From assembly GCF_009928425.1 (NCBI RefSeq), contig NZ_JAABNS010000001.1, positions 930,001 to 994,000 on the forward strand: a stretch of 64,000 bases of DNA, given 5' to 3'. Positions 1-8,564 of this stretch are shown one piece after another (position 1 is the stretch's first letter; each line of letters opens with the position of its first letter). The notes beneath the pieces are model-generated. The model ran no database searches, was not told the origin of the DNA, and was given only the letters and a program-made list of their open reading frames with translations. The position numbers and the translations under genes are program-made. Origin of the DNA: Pseudarthrobacter sp. ATCC 49987 (GTDB lineage: Bacteria; Actinomycetota; Actinomycetes; Actinomycetales; Micrococcaceae).

Positions 1-1061
1 CGGGTACCCACCCGCGCCGCATGATGGAGTACTGGGCCCACGAGGCCAGCTTCATCCGCCCCGACCATTTCCAGGACCTGGTCCTGTGGCAAAGCCGGAA
101 ATGGGTGGGGGCGCACTCCATGGACCCCGAGCTCAGGAACGGTGTCGCGTCCCGGGTGCTCGAGGCACTGGCCGCCGGCCGGCCAATGACCGCCGCCGAA
201 CTCACCGCGCACCTTGGCTATGTGGAGGACCGGCAGCAGGACAACTGGGGCTGGAACTGGAACGCCGTGAAACGGGTGCTGGAGCACCTCTTCGAAGCGG
301 GCCTCATTTCGGCCGCGTCCCGCACGGAGTCCTTTGAACGGCGCTACACCCTCACCGCCAAGGTCCTGTCCGGGCGGCCGGAGGAAAATCCGGAAGTCCC
401 GGACGCCGGGGCGGACCAGGAGGCCGCGCTGGTACGCCTCATCGATGCCGCCGCCCGGGCCCACGGCATCGGCACGCTGCGCTGCTTTGCGGACTACTTC
501 CGGACACCCATGCGTCCGTCCGCCATCGCAGTGGACCACCTCCTCGAAGCGGGACGGCTGCTGCCCGTCACTGTGACCGGCTGGAACAAGCCCGTCTACC
601 GGCACGTCGAGGCGAAACTGCCCCGCACGGCCACCGGTCGCGCGCTGCTGAGCCCCTTCGACTCGCTGGTCTTTGAGCGGCAGCGCCTTGAGGCCTTGTT
701 CGGTTTCCACTACCGCATCGAGATCTACACCCCGGAGCCGAAGCGCCGCTACGGCTACTACGTGCTGCCCTTTCTGCTGCGCGACGGGATCGTGGCCCGA
801 GTCGACCTCAAAGCCGACCGGGCCAACGGCCTCCTGCTGGCGAGGGCTGCCCACGCGGAACCCGGCGCCCCCGCCGACACCGCCGTCGAACTCGCTGCCG
901 AACTGCAGCTCATGGCAGAGTGGTTGGAACTGGACCGGGTTGTGGTTTCCCAGAAAGGGGACCTGGCACCGGCGCTCGCAGACGCCGTGTCCGGGGAGGA
1001 AGCGGTGTATCCGCTGAGAGGGAACAGGCGTAACCGGCCCTGCGTCTCTCCCGTAGACTAA
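1..1061 (+). CDS. Winged-helix DNA-binding protein, YcaQ-type (5' end cut by window edge)
   Basis: The open frame runs in from the left edge: codons before the ATG at 21 read GTHPRR without a stop, so the start lies outside and the true protein is longer than the 346 residues from that ATG. The C-terminal part has the family's typical block, with SPFDSLVFERQR followed by FHYRIEIYTPEPKRRYGYY and LLRDGIVARVDLKADR. This matches the winged-helix (HTH_42) family that includes the interstrand-crosslink DNA glycosylase YcaQ. The family unhooks or excises alkylated, crosslinked bases; that activity for this copy is inferred from family only. It lies 42 bp upstream of secA on the same strand with no terminator between, so some read-through into secA is possible. 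Confidence 0.8.
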   Translation, partial: GTHPRRMMEYWAHEASFIRPDHFQDLVLWQSRKWVGAHSMDPELRNGVASRVLEALAAGRPMTAAELTAHLGYVEDRQQDNWGWNWNAVKRVLEHLFEAGLISAASRTESFERRYTLTAKVLSGRPEENPEVPDAGADQEAALVRLIDAAARAHGIGTLRCFADYFRTPMRPSAIAVDHLLEAGRLLPVTVTGWNKPVYRHVEAKLPRTATGRALLSPFDSLVFERQRLEALFGFHYRIEIYTPEPKRRYGYYVLPFLLRDGIVARVDLKADRANGLLLARAAHAEPGAPADTAVELAAELQLMAEWLELDRVVVSQKGDLAPALADAVSGEEAVYPLRGNRRNRPCVSPVD

Positions 1062-1103
1062 ACACGCCAGAATTCGGCAGCTTGAGACTGGGAGCAACTT
1101 CAC

Positions 1104-3839
1104 GTGGCATCACTTATCGAAAAACTTCTCCGCACGGGTGACAAAAAAACCCTGAGGCAACTGCGGAACTATGCCGATTCCATCAATGCCCTGGAAAGCT
1201 CCTTCCAGACCTTCAGCGACGCAGAATTGCGCGAAGAGACGGACCGGCTCCGCGCGCGCCACGTCGACGGCGAAAAGCTCGATGACCTCCTGCCCGAGGC
1301 GTTCGCCGCCGTTCGCGAAGCCTCGTCCCGCACCCTCGGGATGCGCCACTTCGACGTCCAGCTGATGGGCGGCGCCGCCCTGCACCTGGGCAACATCGCC
1401 GAAATGAAGACTGGTGAAGGCAAAACCCTCGTGGCCACCGCTCCGGCCTACCTGAACGCCCTCGCCGGCAACGGCGTGCACGTCATCACCGTCAACGACT
1501 ACCTTGCCGAATACCAGTCGGACCTCATGGGCCGTGTCTACCGCTTCCTGGGCCTGACCAGCGGCTGCATCCTGTCCAACCAGGACCCGGCCGTGCGCCG
1601 CGAACAGTACGCCGCCGATATCACCTACGGCACCAACAACGAATTTGGCTTCGACTACCTGCGCGACAACATGGCGTGGGACAAGTCCGAGCTCGTCCAG
1701 CGCGGCCACCACTTCGCCATCGTCGATGAGGTGGACTCCATCCTCATCGACGAGGCACGGACCCCGCTCATCATTTCCGGCCCCGCCCAGGGCGACACCA
1801 ACCGCTGGTACAGCGAGTTCGCCAAGGTCGTCACCCGGCTCAAGTCCGAGGAGGACTACGAAGTCGACGAGAAGAAGCGCACCGTCGGTGTGCTCGAGGC
1901 CGGCATCGAGAAGGTCGAGGACTACCTCGGCATCCACAACCTCTACGAGTCCGCGAACACCCCGCTGATCGGATTCCTGAACAACGCCATCAAGGCCAAG
2001 GAACTGTTCAAGCGGGACAAGGACTACGTCATCCTCGACGGCGAAGTCCTGATCGTGGACGAGCACACCGGCCGCATCCTCGCCGGCCGGCGCTACAACG
2101 AAGGCATGCACCAGGCCATCGAGGCCAAAGAAGGCGTCGAGATCAAGGCCGAGAACCAGACCCTCGCCACGGTGACGCTGCAGAACTACTTCCGCATGTA
2201 CGGCAAGCTCGCGGGCATGACCGGCACCGCCGAAACGGAAGCCGCAGAGTTCATGAGCACGTACAAGCTCGGCGTCGTCGCGATCCCCACCAACCGGGAC
2301 ATGACGCGCATCGACCAGGCGGACCTCGTCTACAAGAACGAGGCCGTCAAGTTCGACGCCGTCGTCAAGGATATTGCCGAACGGCACGAAAAGGGCCAGC
2401 CGGTCCTGGTCGGCACCACGAGCGTCGAGAAGAGCGAATACCTCTCCCGGCTCCTGGCCAAGGAGGGCGTCCGCCACGAGGTCCTGAACGCCAAGAACCA
2501 CGCCCGTGAGGCCGCGATCGTGGCCCAGGCAGGCCGCAAGGGCGCCGTCACGGTGGCGACCAACATGGCCGGCCGCGGTACCGACATCATGCTCGGCGGC
2601 AACGCCGAGTTCACCGCTGTCGCCGAACTGGCCAAGCGCGGGCTGGATCCGGAAGAGAACTCTGAAGAATACGAGGCCGCCTGGCCGGCCGCCTTCGAGG
2701 CCGCCAAGCAGTCCGTCAAGGACGAGCACGAGGAAGTCCTCAACCTCGGCGGCCTCTACGTGCTGGGCACCGAACGGCACGAATCACGCCGGATCGACAA
2801 CCAGCTCCGCGGCCGCTCCGGCCGCCAGGGCGACCCGGGCGAGTCCCGGTTCTACCTGTCGCTGACCGATGACCTGATGCGCCTGTTCAACTCCGGCGCG
2901 GCGGAACGTCTGATGAACAGCTCGGTGCCGGACGACGTCGCCCTCGAATCCAAGCTCGTCTCGCGCGCCATCGCCTCCGCCCAGGGCCAGGTGGAGGGCC
3001 GCAACGCCGAACAGCGCAAGAACGTCCTGAAGTACGACGACGTTCTGAACCGCCAGCGCGAGGCCATCTACGGCGACCGCCGCCGCATCCTCGAAGGCGA
3101 CGACCTCCACGAAAAGGTCCAGTTCTTCCTGGAAGACACGATCACCGCGTTCATCGAGCAGGCCACCGCAGAGGGCACCGGCGACGACTGGGACTTCAAC
3201 CTGCTGTGGTCCAACCTCAAGACCCTCTACCCGGTGAGCGTCACCCCGCGCGACCTCATCGACGAGGCCGGCGGCAAGTCGCGGATCACGGTCGACTTCC
3301 TCAAGGAAGAGATCCTCTCCGACGCCCGCCTGGTCTACCAGGCCCGCGAAGAAGCCATCGGGCACGAGAGCATGCGCGAACTCGAGCGCCGCGTTGTGCT
3401 TTCGGTGATCGGCCGCAAATGGCAGGAACACCTCTATGAGATGGACTACCTGAAGGAAGGCATCGGGCTGCGCGCGATGGCCCAGCGCGATCCCCTGGTG
3501 GAATACCAGCGCGAGGGCTTCATCATGTTCCAGGCCATGATGGAGGCCATCCGGGAGGAAAGCGTCGGCTTCCTGTTCAACCTTGAGGTCGAGGTGACGC
3601 CCGCCGAGGACGTCGTCGTCGCGGACGCCGCGGGCCAGCACACCGAGCACCACGAACCGCAGATCCATGCTGCCGGGCTGGAGGCCCCCGAAAAGCCGGC
3701 GCAGCTGCAGTACACGGCCCCCGGCGAGGACGGTTCGGCCCAGACCCGTGTGGAGGCCAAGGCCTCCGGCCGTTCCGGCAACCCGGCCAAGGCCGGGCAG
3801 GATGCCCCGCGCCGCGCCAACAAAAAGAAGAAGCGCTAG
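1104..3839 (+). CDS. secA: Preprotein translocase ATPase SecA
   Basis: 911-residue motor of the Sec pathway that pushes unfolded preproteins through SecYEG at the membrane. Visible parts are Walker A (GEGKT, residues 104-108), DEAD-type Walker B (DEVD, 208-211), the preprotein-binding and second helicase lobes ([21 protein letters not shown]), and the helical wing/scaffold. The GTG start at 1104 follows GGGAG by about ten bases. The tail is a linker ending in a lysine-rich run (NKKKKR) and lacks the Cys-rich zinc motif of many proteobacterial SecAs, as expected for actinobacterial SecA1. The next genes downstream (Rv3235-like, LysM) are on the opposite strand, and a long hairpin closes the gene. 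Confidence 0.98.
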   Translation: MASLIEKLLRTGDKKTLRQLRNYADSINALESSFQTFSDAELREETDRLRARHVDGEKLDDLLPEAFAAVREASSRTLGMRHFDVQLMGGAALHLGNIAEMKTGEGKTLVATAPAYLNALAGNGVHVITVNDYLAEYQSDLMGRVYRFLGLTSGCILSNQDPAVRREQYAADITYGTNNEFGFDYLRDNMAWDKSELVQRGHHFAIVDEVDSILIDEARTPLIISGPAQGDTNRWYSEFAKVVTRLKSEEDYEVDEKKRTVGVLEAGIEKVEDYLGIHNLYESANTPLIGFLNNAIKAKELFKRDKDYVILDGEVLIVDEHTGRILAGRRYNEGMHQAIEAKEGVEIKAENQTLATVTLQNYFRMYGKLAGMTGTAETEAAEFMSTYKLGVVAIPTNRDMTRIDQADLVYKNEAVKFDAVVKDIAERHEKGQPVLVGTTSVEKSEYLSRLLAKEGVRHEVLNAKNHAREAAIVAQAGRKGAVTVATNMAGRGTDIMLGGNAEFTAVAELAKRGLDPEENSEEYEAAWPAAFEAAKQSVKDEHEEVLNLGGLYVLGTERHESRRIDNQLRGRSGRQGDPGESRFYLSLTDDLMRLFNSGAAERLMNSSVPDDVALESKLVSRAIASAQGQVEGRNAEQRKNVLKYDDVLNRQREAIYGDRRRILEGDDLHEKVQFFLEDTITAFIEQATAEGTGDDWDFNLLWSNLKTLYPVSVTPRDLIDEAGGKSRITVDFLKEEILSDARLVYQAREEAIGHESMRELERRVVLSVIGRKWQEHLYEMDYLKEGIGLRAMAQRDPLVEYQREGFIMFQAMMEAIREESVGFLFNLEVEVTPAEDVVVADAAGQHTEHHEPQIHAAGLEAPEKPAQLQYTAPGEDGSAQTRVEAKASGRSGNPAKAGQDAPRRANKKKKR

Positions 3840-3880
3840 CCGATCGGCTGCTGCCGACACGGGCAGCCTGGCCTAACGGC

Positions 3881-3932
3881 GCAGTAATGACAGAGGACCG
3901 GAACATGAGTTCCGGTCCTCTGCCATTACTGC
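3881..3932. terminator. Long perfect hairpin terminator after secA
   Basis: The left arm 3881-3903 pairs with the right arm 3910-3932 over 22 of 23 positions (one A/C mismatch), around a six-base loop CATGAG. It lies about 40 bp past the secA stop and between convergent genes, so it can end transcription from both sides. There is no long T-tract, which is common for actinobacterial terminators. Confidence 0.85.
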
Positions 3933-4000
3933 TGCCTCCTCCTTCCGTCGCTTCCCTCAGCCAGCCCCCAGCCCGTTTGAGTGATCTTCCGCGTTGGTTG

Positions 4001-4495
4001 TCAGCCGATTTCCAGCACAGTGACCCGCCAGGCGAGCCTGCTTCGCTCCAGCCGCAGGGCGACCGCCCGCACCCGCAATTCCTCGACCACGACGGCGCTG
4101 GCCTCGTAGATGTCAGCGGATACCCGGCAGGCCCGGACGGAGCGGACAGAGGCGTTGCGGTGCAGTCGTCCCGCCGTCGGTGACGCCCCGCACGGCACAC
4201 GCCGGGTCAGGGCGGCCCGGTGTTGGAGGGCCGCGAGGCAGCGCTCGTCGAGCCGCCGGGCAAGTTGTTGTGCCGGCCGGGTGCCGGCCAGCACTTCGAT
4301 GGCGGCCTGAACCGTGCTGCGGGAAATCGCACACACCTCCCGTTCCTCATCGGCCCTGCGCGGCAGCGGCGCTGCCGGAACGCGGGGACTGGCCGGCGGC
4401 GCGGCCGGTGCCGCACCGCACGGAACCAGGTGCAGAGGCGGGGGGATCGATGGGACGGCGTCCGCGGTGGCGCGGGGGCTGGTCATGGCGGTCAT
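4001..4495 (-). CDS. Rv3235-family conserved protein
   Basis: 164 residues. The N-terminal third is proline/alanine-rich and probably disordered. The C-terminal two thirds hold the conserved family blocks: a helix with EVLAGTRPAQQLARRLDE, then VRSVRACRVSADIYEASAVV and RAVALRLERSRLAWRVTVLEIG at the very C-terminus. The same family sits near secA1 in mycobacteria (Rv3235 near Rv3240c), so this is conserved synteny. Biochemical function is unknown. The ATG at 4495 has AAGGAAG about six bases upstream; a second ATG at 4486 is an alternative. The gene is followed downstream by the shared secA terminator and preceded by the LysM gene 78 bp away, probably one operon. Confidence 0.75.
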   Translation of the reverse strand: MTAMTSPRATADAVPSIPPPLHLVPCGAAPAAPPASPRVPAAPLPRRADEEREVCAISRSTVQAAIEVLAGTRPAQQLARRLDERCLAALQHRAALTRRVPCGASPTAGRLHRNASVRSVRACRVSADIYEASAVVVEELRVRAVALRLERSRLAWRVTVLEIG

Positions 4496-4573
4496 GGTGC
4501 TTCCTTTGCTGTTGGGGTGTGCGGTTGAACGTCTGCCGTTTCGTCACGTCGTGCTGGTGTTCTTGATTCGGAT

Positions 4574-5407
4574 TCAGGGCCCGGGTGGCAGCTTGAGCAC
4601 CTGGCCCGGCCGCAGAAGGTGTGGGTTGCCGCCGATGATGTCCCTGTTGGCCTGGTAGAGCCGCGGCCAGTCGAGGGCGATGTCGACGTCGGAGGCGAAC
4701 GGCCCCAGACGGGCTGCCGAGAGGCTCCACAGCGAGTCCCCGGGGCGTACTGTCACCTCGCTTGCCTGCTCCGCGGGTTGCTGGTGCCGCAACGGGCGCC
4801 CCGCCAGCGGACCGGGTTCGACGACCGGGCTCAGCGGCCGCCACTGGGGATTCGCGACGGCCGGGGCTTCCGCTGGGGTTCCGGGTTGTGGCGTAGGCCC
4901 TGGTGCCGCTGTGTCGGGCGCCGCCGGAGTCGCAGCCGCGGCCGGGACCGCCGTCGGCGTCCATGCCGCGGATGCTGCGGATGCTGTGGATGCCGCGGGC
5001 GCGCCGGGGACAGGCGGTGCGGTGGAGGCTGCGGCCAGCGGTGCGGTGAGGAGTTCGAGTCCGACTGCCGCGAGGGCGAGCCGGCGCATAAAGGCCGGGG
5101 CGAACTTTCCGGCTGCCGAGGCTGCGCGGACGTTCCCGCTGCGCTCCAGGAAGGCCGCCGCGGCAGCAATGGCCAGGGACATGGCCCACCAGGCGATCAC
5201 AATCAGGCCGGCCGTGTTCGCTGCGATACCGAGCTGGTCTTCGAACCCGGGGGACTGGTGACGTGCCGGGGAGGACCGCCAGCGCTGGACGAGGCTGCCT
5301 CCCGTTCCGGCGAGGAAGAGCCCCAGCAGCAAGACGACGGCGGCCATGGCCGCGTCGGCGGTAAGCACGCGCCGTTGCCTGGATCGCGGAAACTCTGCTG
5401 CCCTCAT
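4574..5407 (-). CDS. LysM-domain membrane protein
   Basis: 277 residues. Hydrophobic segments occur at about 20-40 and 58-88, with a third at about 108-128, then a long Ala/Pro/Thr-rich linker (about 128-212) and one C-terminal LysM domain (217-274; VTVRPGDSLWSLS, NRDIIGGNPHLLRPGQVLKLP). LysM binds the glycan strand of peptidoglycan, so the protein probably spans the membrane and reaches the wall through the linker. No catalytic domain is visible, which argues for a structural or anchoring role. ATG at 5407 is preceded by AAAGGCGGA. Its upstream region carries four phased TTTGAT repeats, listed separately. The Rv3235-like gene follows it in the same direction. Confidence 0.85.
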   Translation of the reverse strand: MRAAEFPRSRQRRVLTADAAMAAVVLLLGLFLAGTGGSLVQRWRSSPARHQSPGFEDQLGIAANTAGLIVIAWWAMSLAIAAAAAFLERSGNVRAASAAGKFAPAFMRRLALAAVGLELLTAPLAAASTAPPVPGAPAASTASAASAAWTPTAVPAAAATPAAPDTAAPGPTPQPGTPAEAPAVANPQWRPLSPVVEPGPLAGRPLRHQQPAEQASEVTVRPGDSLWSLSAARLGPFASDVDIALDWPRLYQANRDIIGGNPHLLRPGQVLKLPPGP

Positions 5408-5438
5408 GGTGGTCCGCCTTTCATCGGAATATCGCCTG

Positions 5439-5474
5439 TTTGATGCTATTTGATATTGTTTGATGTATTTAGAT
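5439..5474. repeat. Four 10-bp-phased TTTGAT direct repeats
   Basis: TTTGAT starts at 5439, 5449 and 5459, with a one-mismatch copy TTAGAT at 5469. The exact 10-bp spacing puts every copy on the same face of the helix. The stretch is strikingly AT-rich for this genome and lies 32-67 bp upstream of the LysM gene start, where its promoter should be. It looks like a cooperative binding array for a regulator. Confidence 0.6.
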
Positions 5475-5528
5475 CAATCTTGAACCCTGTTGGTAATTTT
5501 TGTCTACAGTTATTTCTCGAGGGTGCGG

Positions 5529-5557
5529 TTGACCCTTGAGCAGGCCGCGCCTACGCT
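5529..5557 (+). promoter_or_regulatory. Sigma-A type promoter, leaderless gene
   Basis: -35 TTGACC (5529-5534), 17-bp spacer, -10 TACGCT (5552-5557), then six bases to the ATG at 5564. The expected transcription start falls on the start codon itself, so the mRNA is probably leaderless. No Shine-Dalgarno sequence is present. Confidence 0.7.
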
Positions 5558-5563
5558 TTCGCC

Positions 5564-6148
5564 ATGCGCTGGGATGCCCTCTTTGACGACCTGGAGACAC
5601 AAATGGCTGCCAGCGAGCGGCTGGATCTCGACGCGGAAGTGACGGAGCGGACGCGGGCGGAGGCGGCAGCGGTGGAGCTCGCGGACCGGGTGCGGGGTTC
5701 GCTGGGGCTGCTGATTGTGGTCCAGCTGGCGTCGGGATCCACGGTCGAGGGAACCTTGAGCCACGCCGGAAGCCAGGCGCTGGTGCTGGACGAACCACTG
5801 CACCAGGTGCTGGTTCCCTATGCCGCGGCGGTGCGCTACCGCGGGCTTTCGCGGCTGGCCGTACCCGAGTCGTCCAGGGTCCGGCAAAGACTTGGCCTGG
5901 CCAGCGCCCTGCGCGGGCTGGCACGGGACCGCGCCGCCCTGGCTGTCCTGCTGACCGGTGGCTCAGCGGGGGAAACGGTACTCCACGGGGTGATTGACAG
6001 GGTGGGGCGAGACCACCTTGACCTGGCGGTCACCGGAGACGGCGAGGACCGGCGGACGGCCAACGTCCGCCAGGTGGCGACCATACCCTTTGGCGCGCTG
6101 GCCGGGATCAGGTCGGCCCGGACGCCAGGTTACGCAGTGCAGGATTAG
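5564..6148 (+). CDS. Conserved actinobacterial protein of unknown function
   Basis: 194 residues with no signal peptide or membrane segment. I do not recognise a named family. The N-terminus (MRWDALFDDLETQM) is an acidic amphipathic helix that continues as a helical region to about residue 45. A small beta-rich segment follows (LLIVVQLASGSTVEGTLSHAG ... ALVLDEPLHQVLVPYAAAVRYRG), and a second similar one near 140-180 (VLHGVIDRVGRDHLDLAV ... ATIPFGALAGIRSA). The two beta segments look like an internal duplication of an Sm- or PRC-barrel-like fold; that is inference. The ATG at 5564 fits a canonical promoter six bases away. It converges on the small HTH gene at 6186. Confidence 0.65.
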   Translation: MRWDALFDDLETQMAASERLDLDAEVTERTRAEAAAVELADRVRGSLGLLIVVQLASGSTVEGTLSHAGSQALVLDEPLHQVLVPYAAAVRYRGLSRLAVPESSRVRQRLGLASALRGLARDRAALAVLLTGGSAGETVLHGVIDRVGRDHLDLAVTGDGEDRRTANVRQVATIPFGALAGIRSARTPGYAVQD

Positions 6149-6185
6149 TAGGCCGAGGTGCCATGCCGCGCACGGCAGGCCCCAC

Positions 6186-6401
6186 TCAGCGGGTCTTGGA
6201 CTTGGCTTCTGCGATCATCCGGCTTGCTTCGGCGTACCGCTCCTCGATGTACTGCTCGAGCATCTTCTCCTCAACACGCCACTGGCCGCGGCCGCCCACC
6301 TGGATCGCCTTGAGCTCACCACTGCGCACGAGCGCGTAGGCAGCCGGGGCGTTGATTTGGAGCTGCTCTGCAACGTCGGCAAGGGTCAGGAATCGGGGCA
6401 T
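6186..6401 (-). CDS. Small helix-turn-helix (excisionase/BldC-like) DNA-binding protein
   Basis: 71 residues starting MPRFLTLADVAEQLQIN. The first 50 residues form the MerR/Xis-type winged helix-turn-helix (LTLADVAEQL ... AAYALVRSGELKAIQVGGRGQWRVEEKMLEQYI), followed by a charged C-terminal helix (EERYAEASRMIAEAKSKTR). The frame stays open upstream to 6596, but that extension would lie across the 5' region of the SAF gene and lacks protein-like character, so the ATG at 6401 is preferred. Proteins of this size and fold (BldC, excisionases) bind direct repeats cooperatively as head-to-tail arrays. It diverges from the SAF/CpaE-like pair. The target is unknown; the phased repeats at 5439 are a candidate. 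Confidence 0.75.
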   Translation of the reverse strand: MPRFLTLADVAEQLQINAPAAYALVRSGELKAIQVGGRGQWRVEEKMLEQYIEERYAEASRMIAEAKSKTR

Positions 6402-6550
6402 GCTTTCATTTTGCCACCGATGACTCCATCTGAGGGCGTTATCCACAGTTTGCACTTCTTTGGTCCTGCATCTTCCCGTCAGGGCACGAAGGCGTAACAA
6501 TGATGATGCCCGGCCAGTGCCAGGCGGCGACGACGGGGGGGAGCATGCGC

Positions 6551-7195
6551 ATGAGTGTGGGCACGGTAACCGGCGGGGCGCGGCTGAAGAAACCATCCTG
6601 GAAAGACCCCAGGCTACTCATTGGCATCCTGCTCGTCCTTGCCTCCGTCGTGGGCGTCATCTCCCTGGTCGGAGCGGCCGACCAAACCGCCGAGGCCTAC
6701 ACCGCGCGGGAATCGATCGCCGTGGGTGAAAAGCTGACCATGGACAAACTGAACCTCGTCAAGGTCCGTCTGGGCGACGTCGAGCAGTACTACCTGACTC
6801 CCGCGACCGGTGTGCCTGACGGGCTCGTTGCCGTCCAGAGAATCGGCAAGGACCAGTTGGTGCCGCGCGGCAGTTTCGGCCAGCCCGATGGCCTGGACCG
6901 GAAGCCCGTGGCAGTCACCGTTGATGAGGCCCTGCCGGCGCAGGCAGCGGCCGGCTCCCGGGTGGATGTATGGGTGGCACTGCCCGATAGCCGGAACGGA
7001 TTCAGTCAGCCCACCCTGCTGCTGCCGGGCGCAGAAATCGCCCAGGTCACTCCGGGCAGCACAGCGCTGGGGTCTGCCCGGTCCACGGTCGTGATGGTGC
7101 TGGTGACGGACGCGCAGATGCCGAACCTGCTGGGCGCGCAGGCCAATAAGTCAAAGATTTCAGTGGTCTGGAACCCGGGGGGTGCTGGCTCGTGA
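6551..7195 (+). CDS. SAF-domain membrane protein, CpaB/RcpC-like
   Basis: 214 residues from ATG 6551. One transmembrane helix lies near the N-terminus (DPRLLIGILLVLASVVGVISLVG), followed by an extracytoplasmic SAF domain (AYTARESIAVGEKLTMDKLNLVKVRL ... GLVAVQRIGKDQLVPRGSF) and a C-terminal beta-rich part. The layout matches CpaB/RcpC proteins of Tad pili, which sit in the secretion channel; with no outer membrane here the partner is uncertain. An ATG at 6545 and others further up are possible, but GGGGGGGAG (6535-6543) is best spaced (seven bases) for 6551. It overlaps the next gene by four bases (GTGA), so the two are co-translated. The core Tad genes lie about 38 kb away at 45.6 kb. Confidence 0.75.
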   Translation: MSVGTVTGGARLKKPSWKDPRLLIGILLVLASVVGVISLVGAADQTAEAYTARESIAVGEKLTMDKLNLVKVRLGDVEQYYLTPATGVPDGLVAVQRIGKDQLVPRGSFGQPDGLDRKPVAVTVDEALPAQAAAGSRVDVWVALPDSRNGFSQPTLLLPGAEIAQVTPGSTALGSARSTVVMVLVTDAQMPNLLGAQANKSKISVVWNPGGAGS

Positions 7196-8505
7196 GCATC
7201 CCGGTAGTCACCGTCGGGGACTCGCGCGAGGACCTGGTCGGCCGGCTGGAGCGCCTTCACGGCCCGGTGTCGGTCGTCCGGCGGTGCCACGAACTGGCGG
7301 AACTGCTGGCGGCGTGCCAAGGCGGCCTGGCCCGTGCCGCGGTCGTAGCCCAGGGCAGCGAGGAGCTGACGGCGTCGCTGGTCGACCGGCTGTCCGCCGT
7401 CGGCGTCGCCGTCGTGGCCCTGACCGACAGACCGGAGGAGAAGGACCGGCTGCGGGGGATCGGCGTGGCCACCGAACTCACCGGGGTCGACGCCGCCACC
7501 CTTGCCGGCCGCATCACGGGGGCAGTCGCACAACTGGCCGGCGCGGACCCGCGGCTCCGGCCGGAGGGAAACCCCGGCTTTGCCGACGCCGGCCCGGCAT
7601 CCGGCCCCTCCGGCGGCACTCCCGCGGAGGTGCCCGATCGGGCCGGTGCGGGGCAGATCATTGCGGTTTGGGGGCCCGCGGGTTCGCCGGGCCGGACTAT
7701 GCTCGCCGCCAACATGGCGGCCGAGCTCGCCGCCGAGGGAAAGTCCGTGCTGTTGGTGGACGCCGACAGCTACGGCGCCAGCGTCGCAGCAATGCTTGGA
7801 CTGCTGGACGAGGCCGCCGGGATCGCGCAGGCCTGCCGCCTGGCGGACCAGGGCCTCCTCGACCCGGAGGCGCTGCTCAGGATCGCTGCCCCGGTGGTGA
7901 CAAAGGCCGGTACTTTCCATGTGCTGACCGGAATCACCCGGGCGGACCGCTGGACGGAACTGCGTGCGGCAGCACTGTCCCTGGTGCTGGCCAGGGCCAG
8001 GCAGGTGGCTGAAGTCATCGTGATCGATACGGGGTTCTGCCTCGAGTCCGACGAAGAACTGAGTTTTGACACGATGGCTCCGCGCCGGAACGCCGCGACG
8101 CTGCGGAGCCTTGAACTGGCGGACACAGTGTTCGCGGTGGGGGCGGCTGACTCGATCGGTGTCCCGAGGCTGGTCCGTGGCCTGGCTGAACTTGACGCGG
8201 CTGTTCCCCATGTGACCCCGCGCGTGGTGCTGAACAAGGTCCGTCAGTCCGCCGTGGGACGGTCCCCGGAGCGGCAACTACGCGACGCGTGGGAGCGGTA
8301 TGGCCCCACAGCACCGCTCTTGGCGTTCCTCCCGGCTGATCCGGTGTCGAGTGACGCGGCGCTGCTCTCGGGATCGCTCCTGCTCGAGGCTGCGCCTGAT
8401 TCCGCTCTTCGGAAGGGCATTGCCGCACTGGTTTGTGCACCCGTCCAGCGAAACAGCCGATCCTCTGTATTTTCTTCCACAGCGAGGCGTCGGGTAAAGG
8501 GCTAG
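7192..8505 (+). CDS. CpaE/TadZ-like P-loop protein with degenerate Walker A
   Basis: 437 residues with a GTG start overlapping the SAF gene. The first 125 residues resemble an atypical receiver domain (VVTVGDSREDLVGRLERL ... AAVVAQGSEEL). After a Gly/Pro-rich linker comes a ParA/MinD-like ATPase fold (IIAVWGPAGSPGRTMLAANM, residues about 160-180; VLLVDADSYGASVAAMLG; VIVIDTGFCLE). The phosphate loop reads G-x-x-G-S-P-G-R-T, so the usual GK[ST] lysine is arginine and the MinD signature lysine is absent. CpaE/TadZ proteins place the Tad machine at the cell pole and often have altered P-loops. Nucleotide hydrolysis is therefore doubtful. Partner of the SAF protein; probably part of the Tad system encoded at 45.6-50.3 kb. 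Confidence 0.7.
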   Translation: MSIPVVTVGDSREDLVGRLERLHGPVSVVRRCHELAELLAACQGGLARAAVVAQGSEELTASLVDRLSAVGVAVVALTDRPEEKDRLRGIGVATELTGVDAATLAGRITGAVAQLAGADPRLRPEGNPGFADAGPASGPSGGTPAEVPDRAGAGQIIAVWGPAGSPGRTMLAANMAAELAAEGKSVLLVDADSYGASVAAMLGLLDEAAGIAQACRLADQGLLDPEALLRIAAPVVTKAGTFHVLTGITRADRWTELRAAALSLVLARARQVAEVIVIDTGFCLESDEELSFDTMAPRRNAATLRSLELADTVFAVGAADSIGVPRLVRGLAELDAAVPHVTPRVVLNKVRQSAVGRSPERQLRDAWERYGPTAPLLAFLPADPVSSDAALLSGSLLLEAAPDSALRKGIAALVCAPVQRNSRSSVFSSTARRRVKG

Positions 8506-8508
8506 GCT
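8503..8508 (+). promoter_or_regulatory. -10 element upstream of gdh
   Basis: TAGGCT, a hexamer that recurs as the -10 of several genes in this window. It overlaps the end of the preceding gene and would start a leader of about 50 bases before the gdh ATG at 8565. No convincing -35 is visible. Confidence 0.45.
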
Positions 8509-8564
8509 CGCTTTGAGGGCCGCAACGAAGCGGCCATGAACTTTTTTGATGGAGGCGTTTGTCG

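Noticed and set aside
1110..2780. 556-codon open frame opposite secA
   Set aside because: It is antisense to the strongly conserved secA coding sequence; long antisense frames are normal at this GC level and the product has no recognisable domain.
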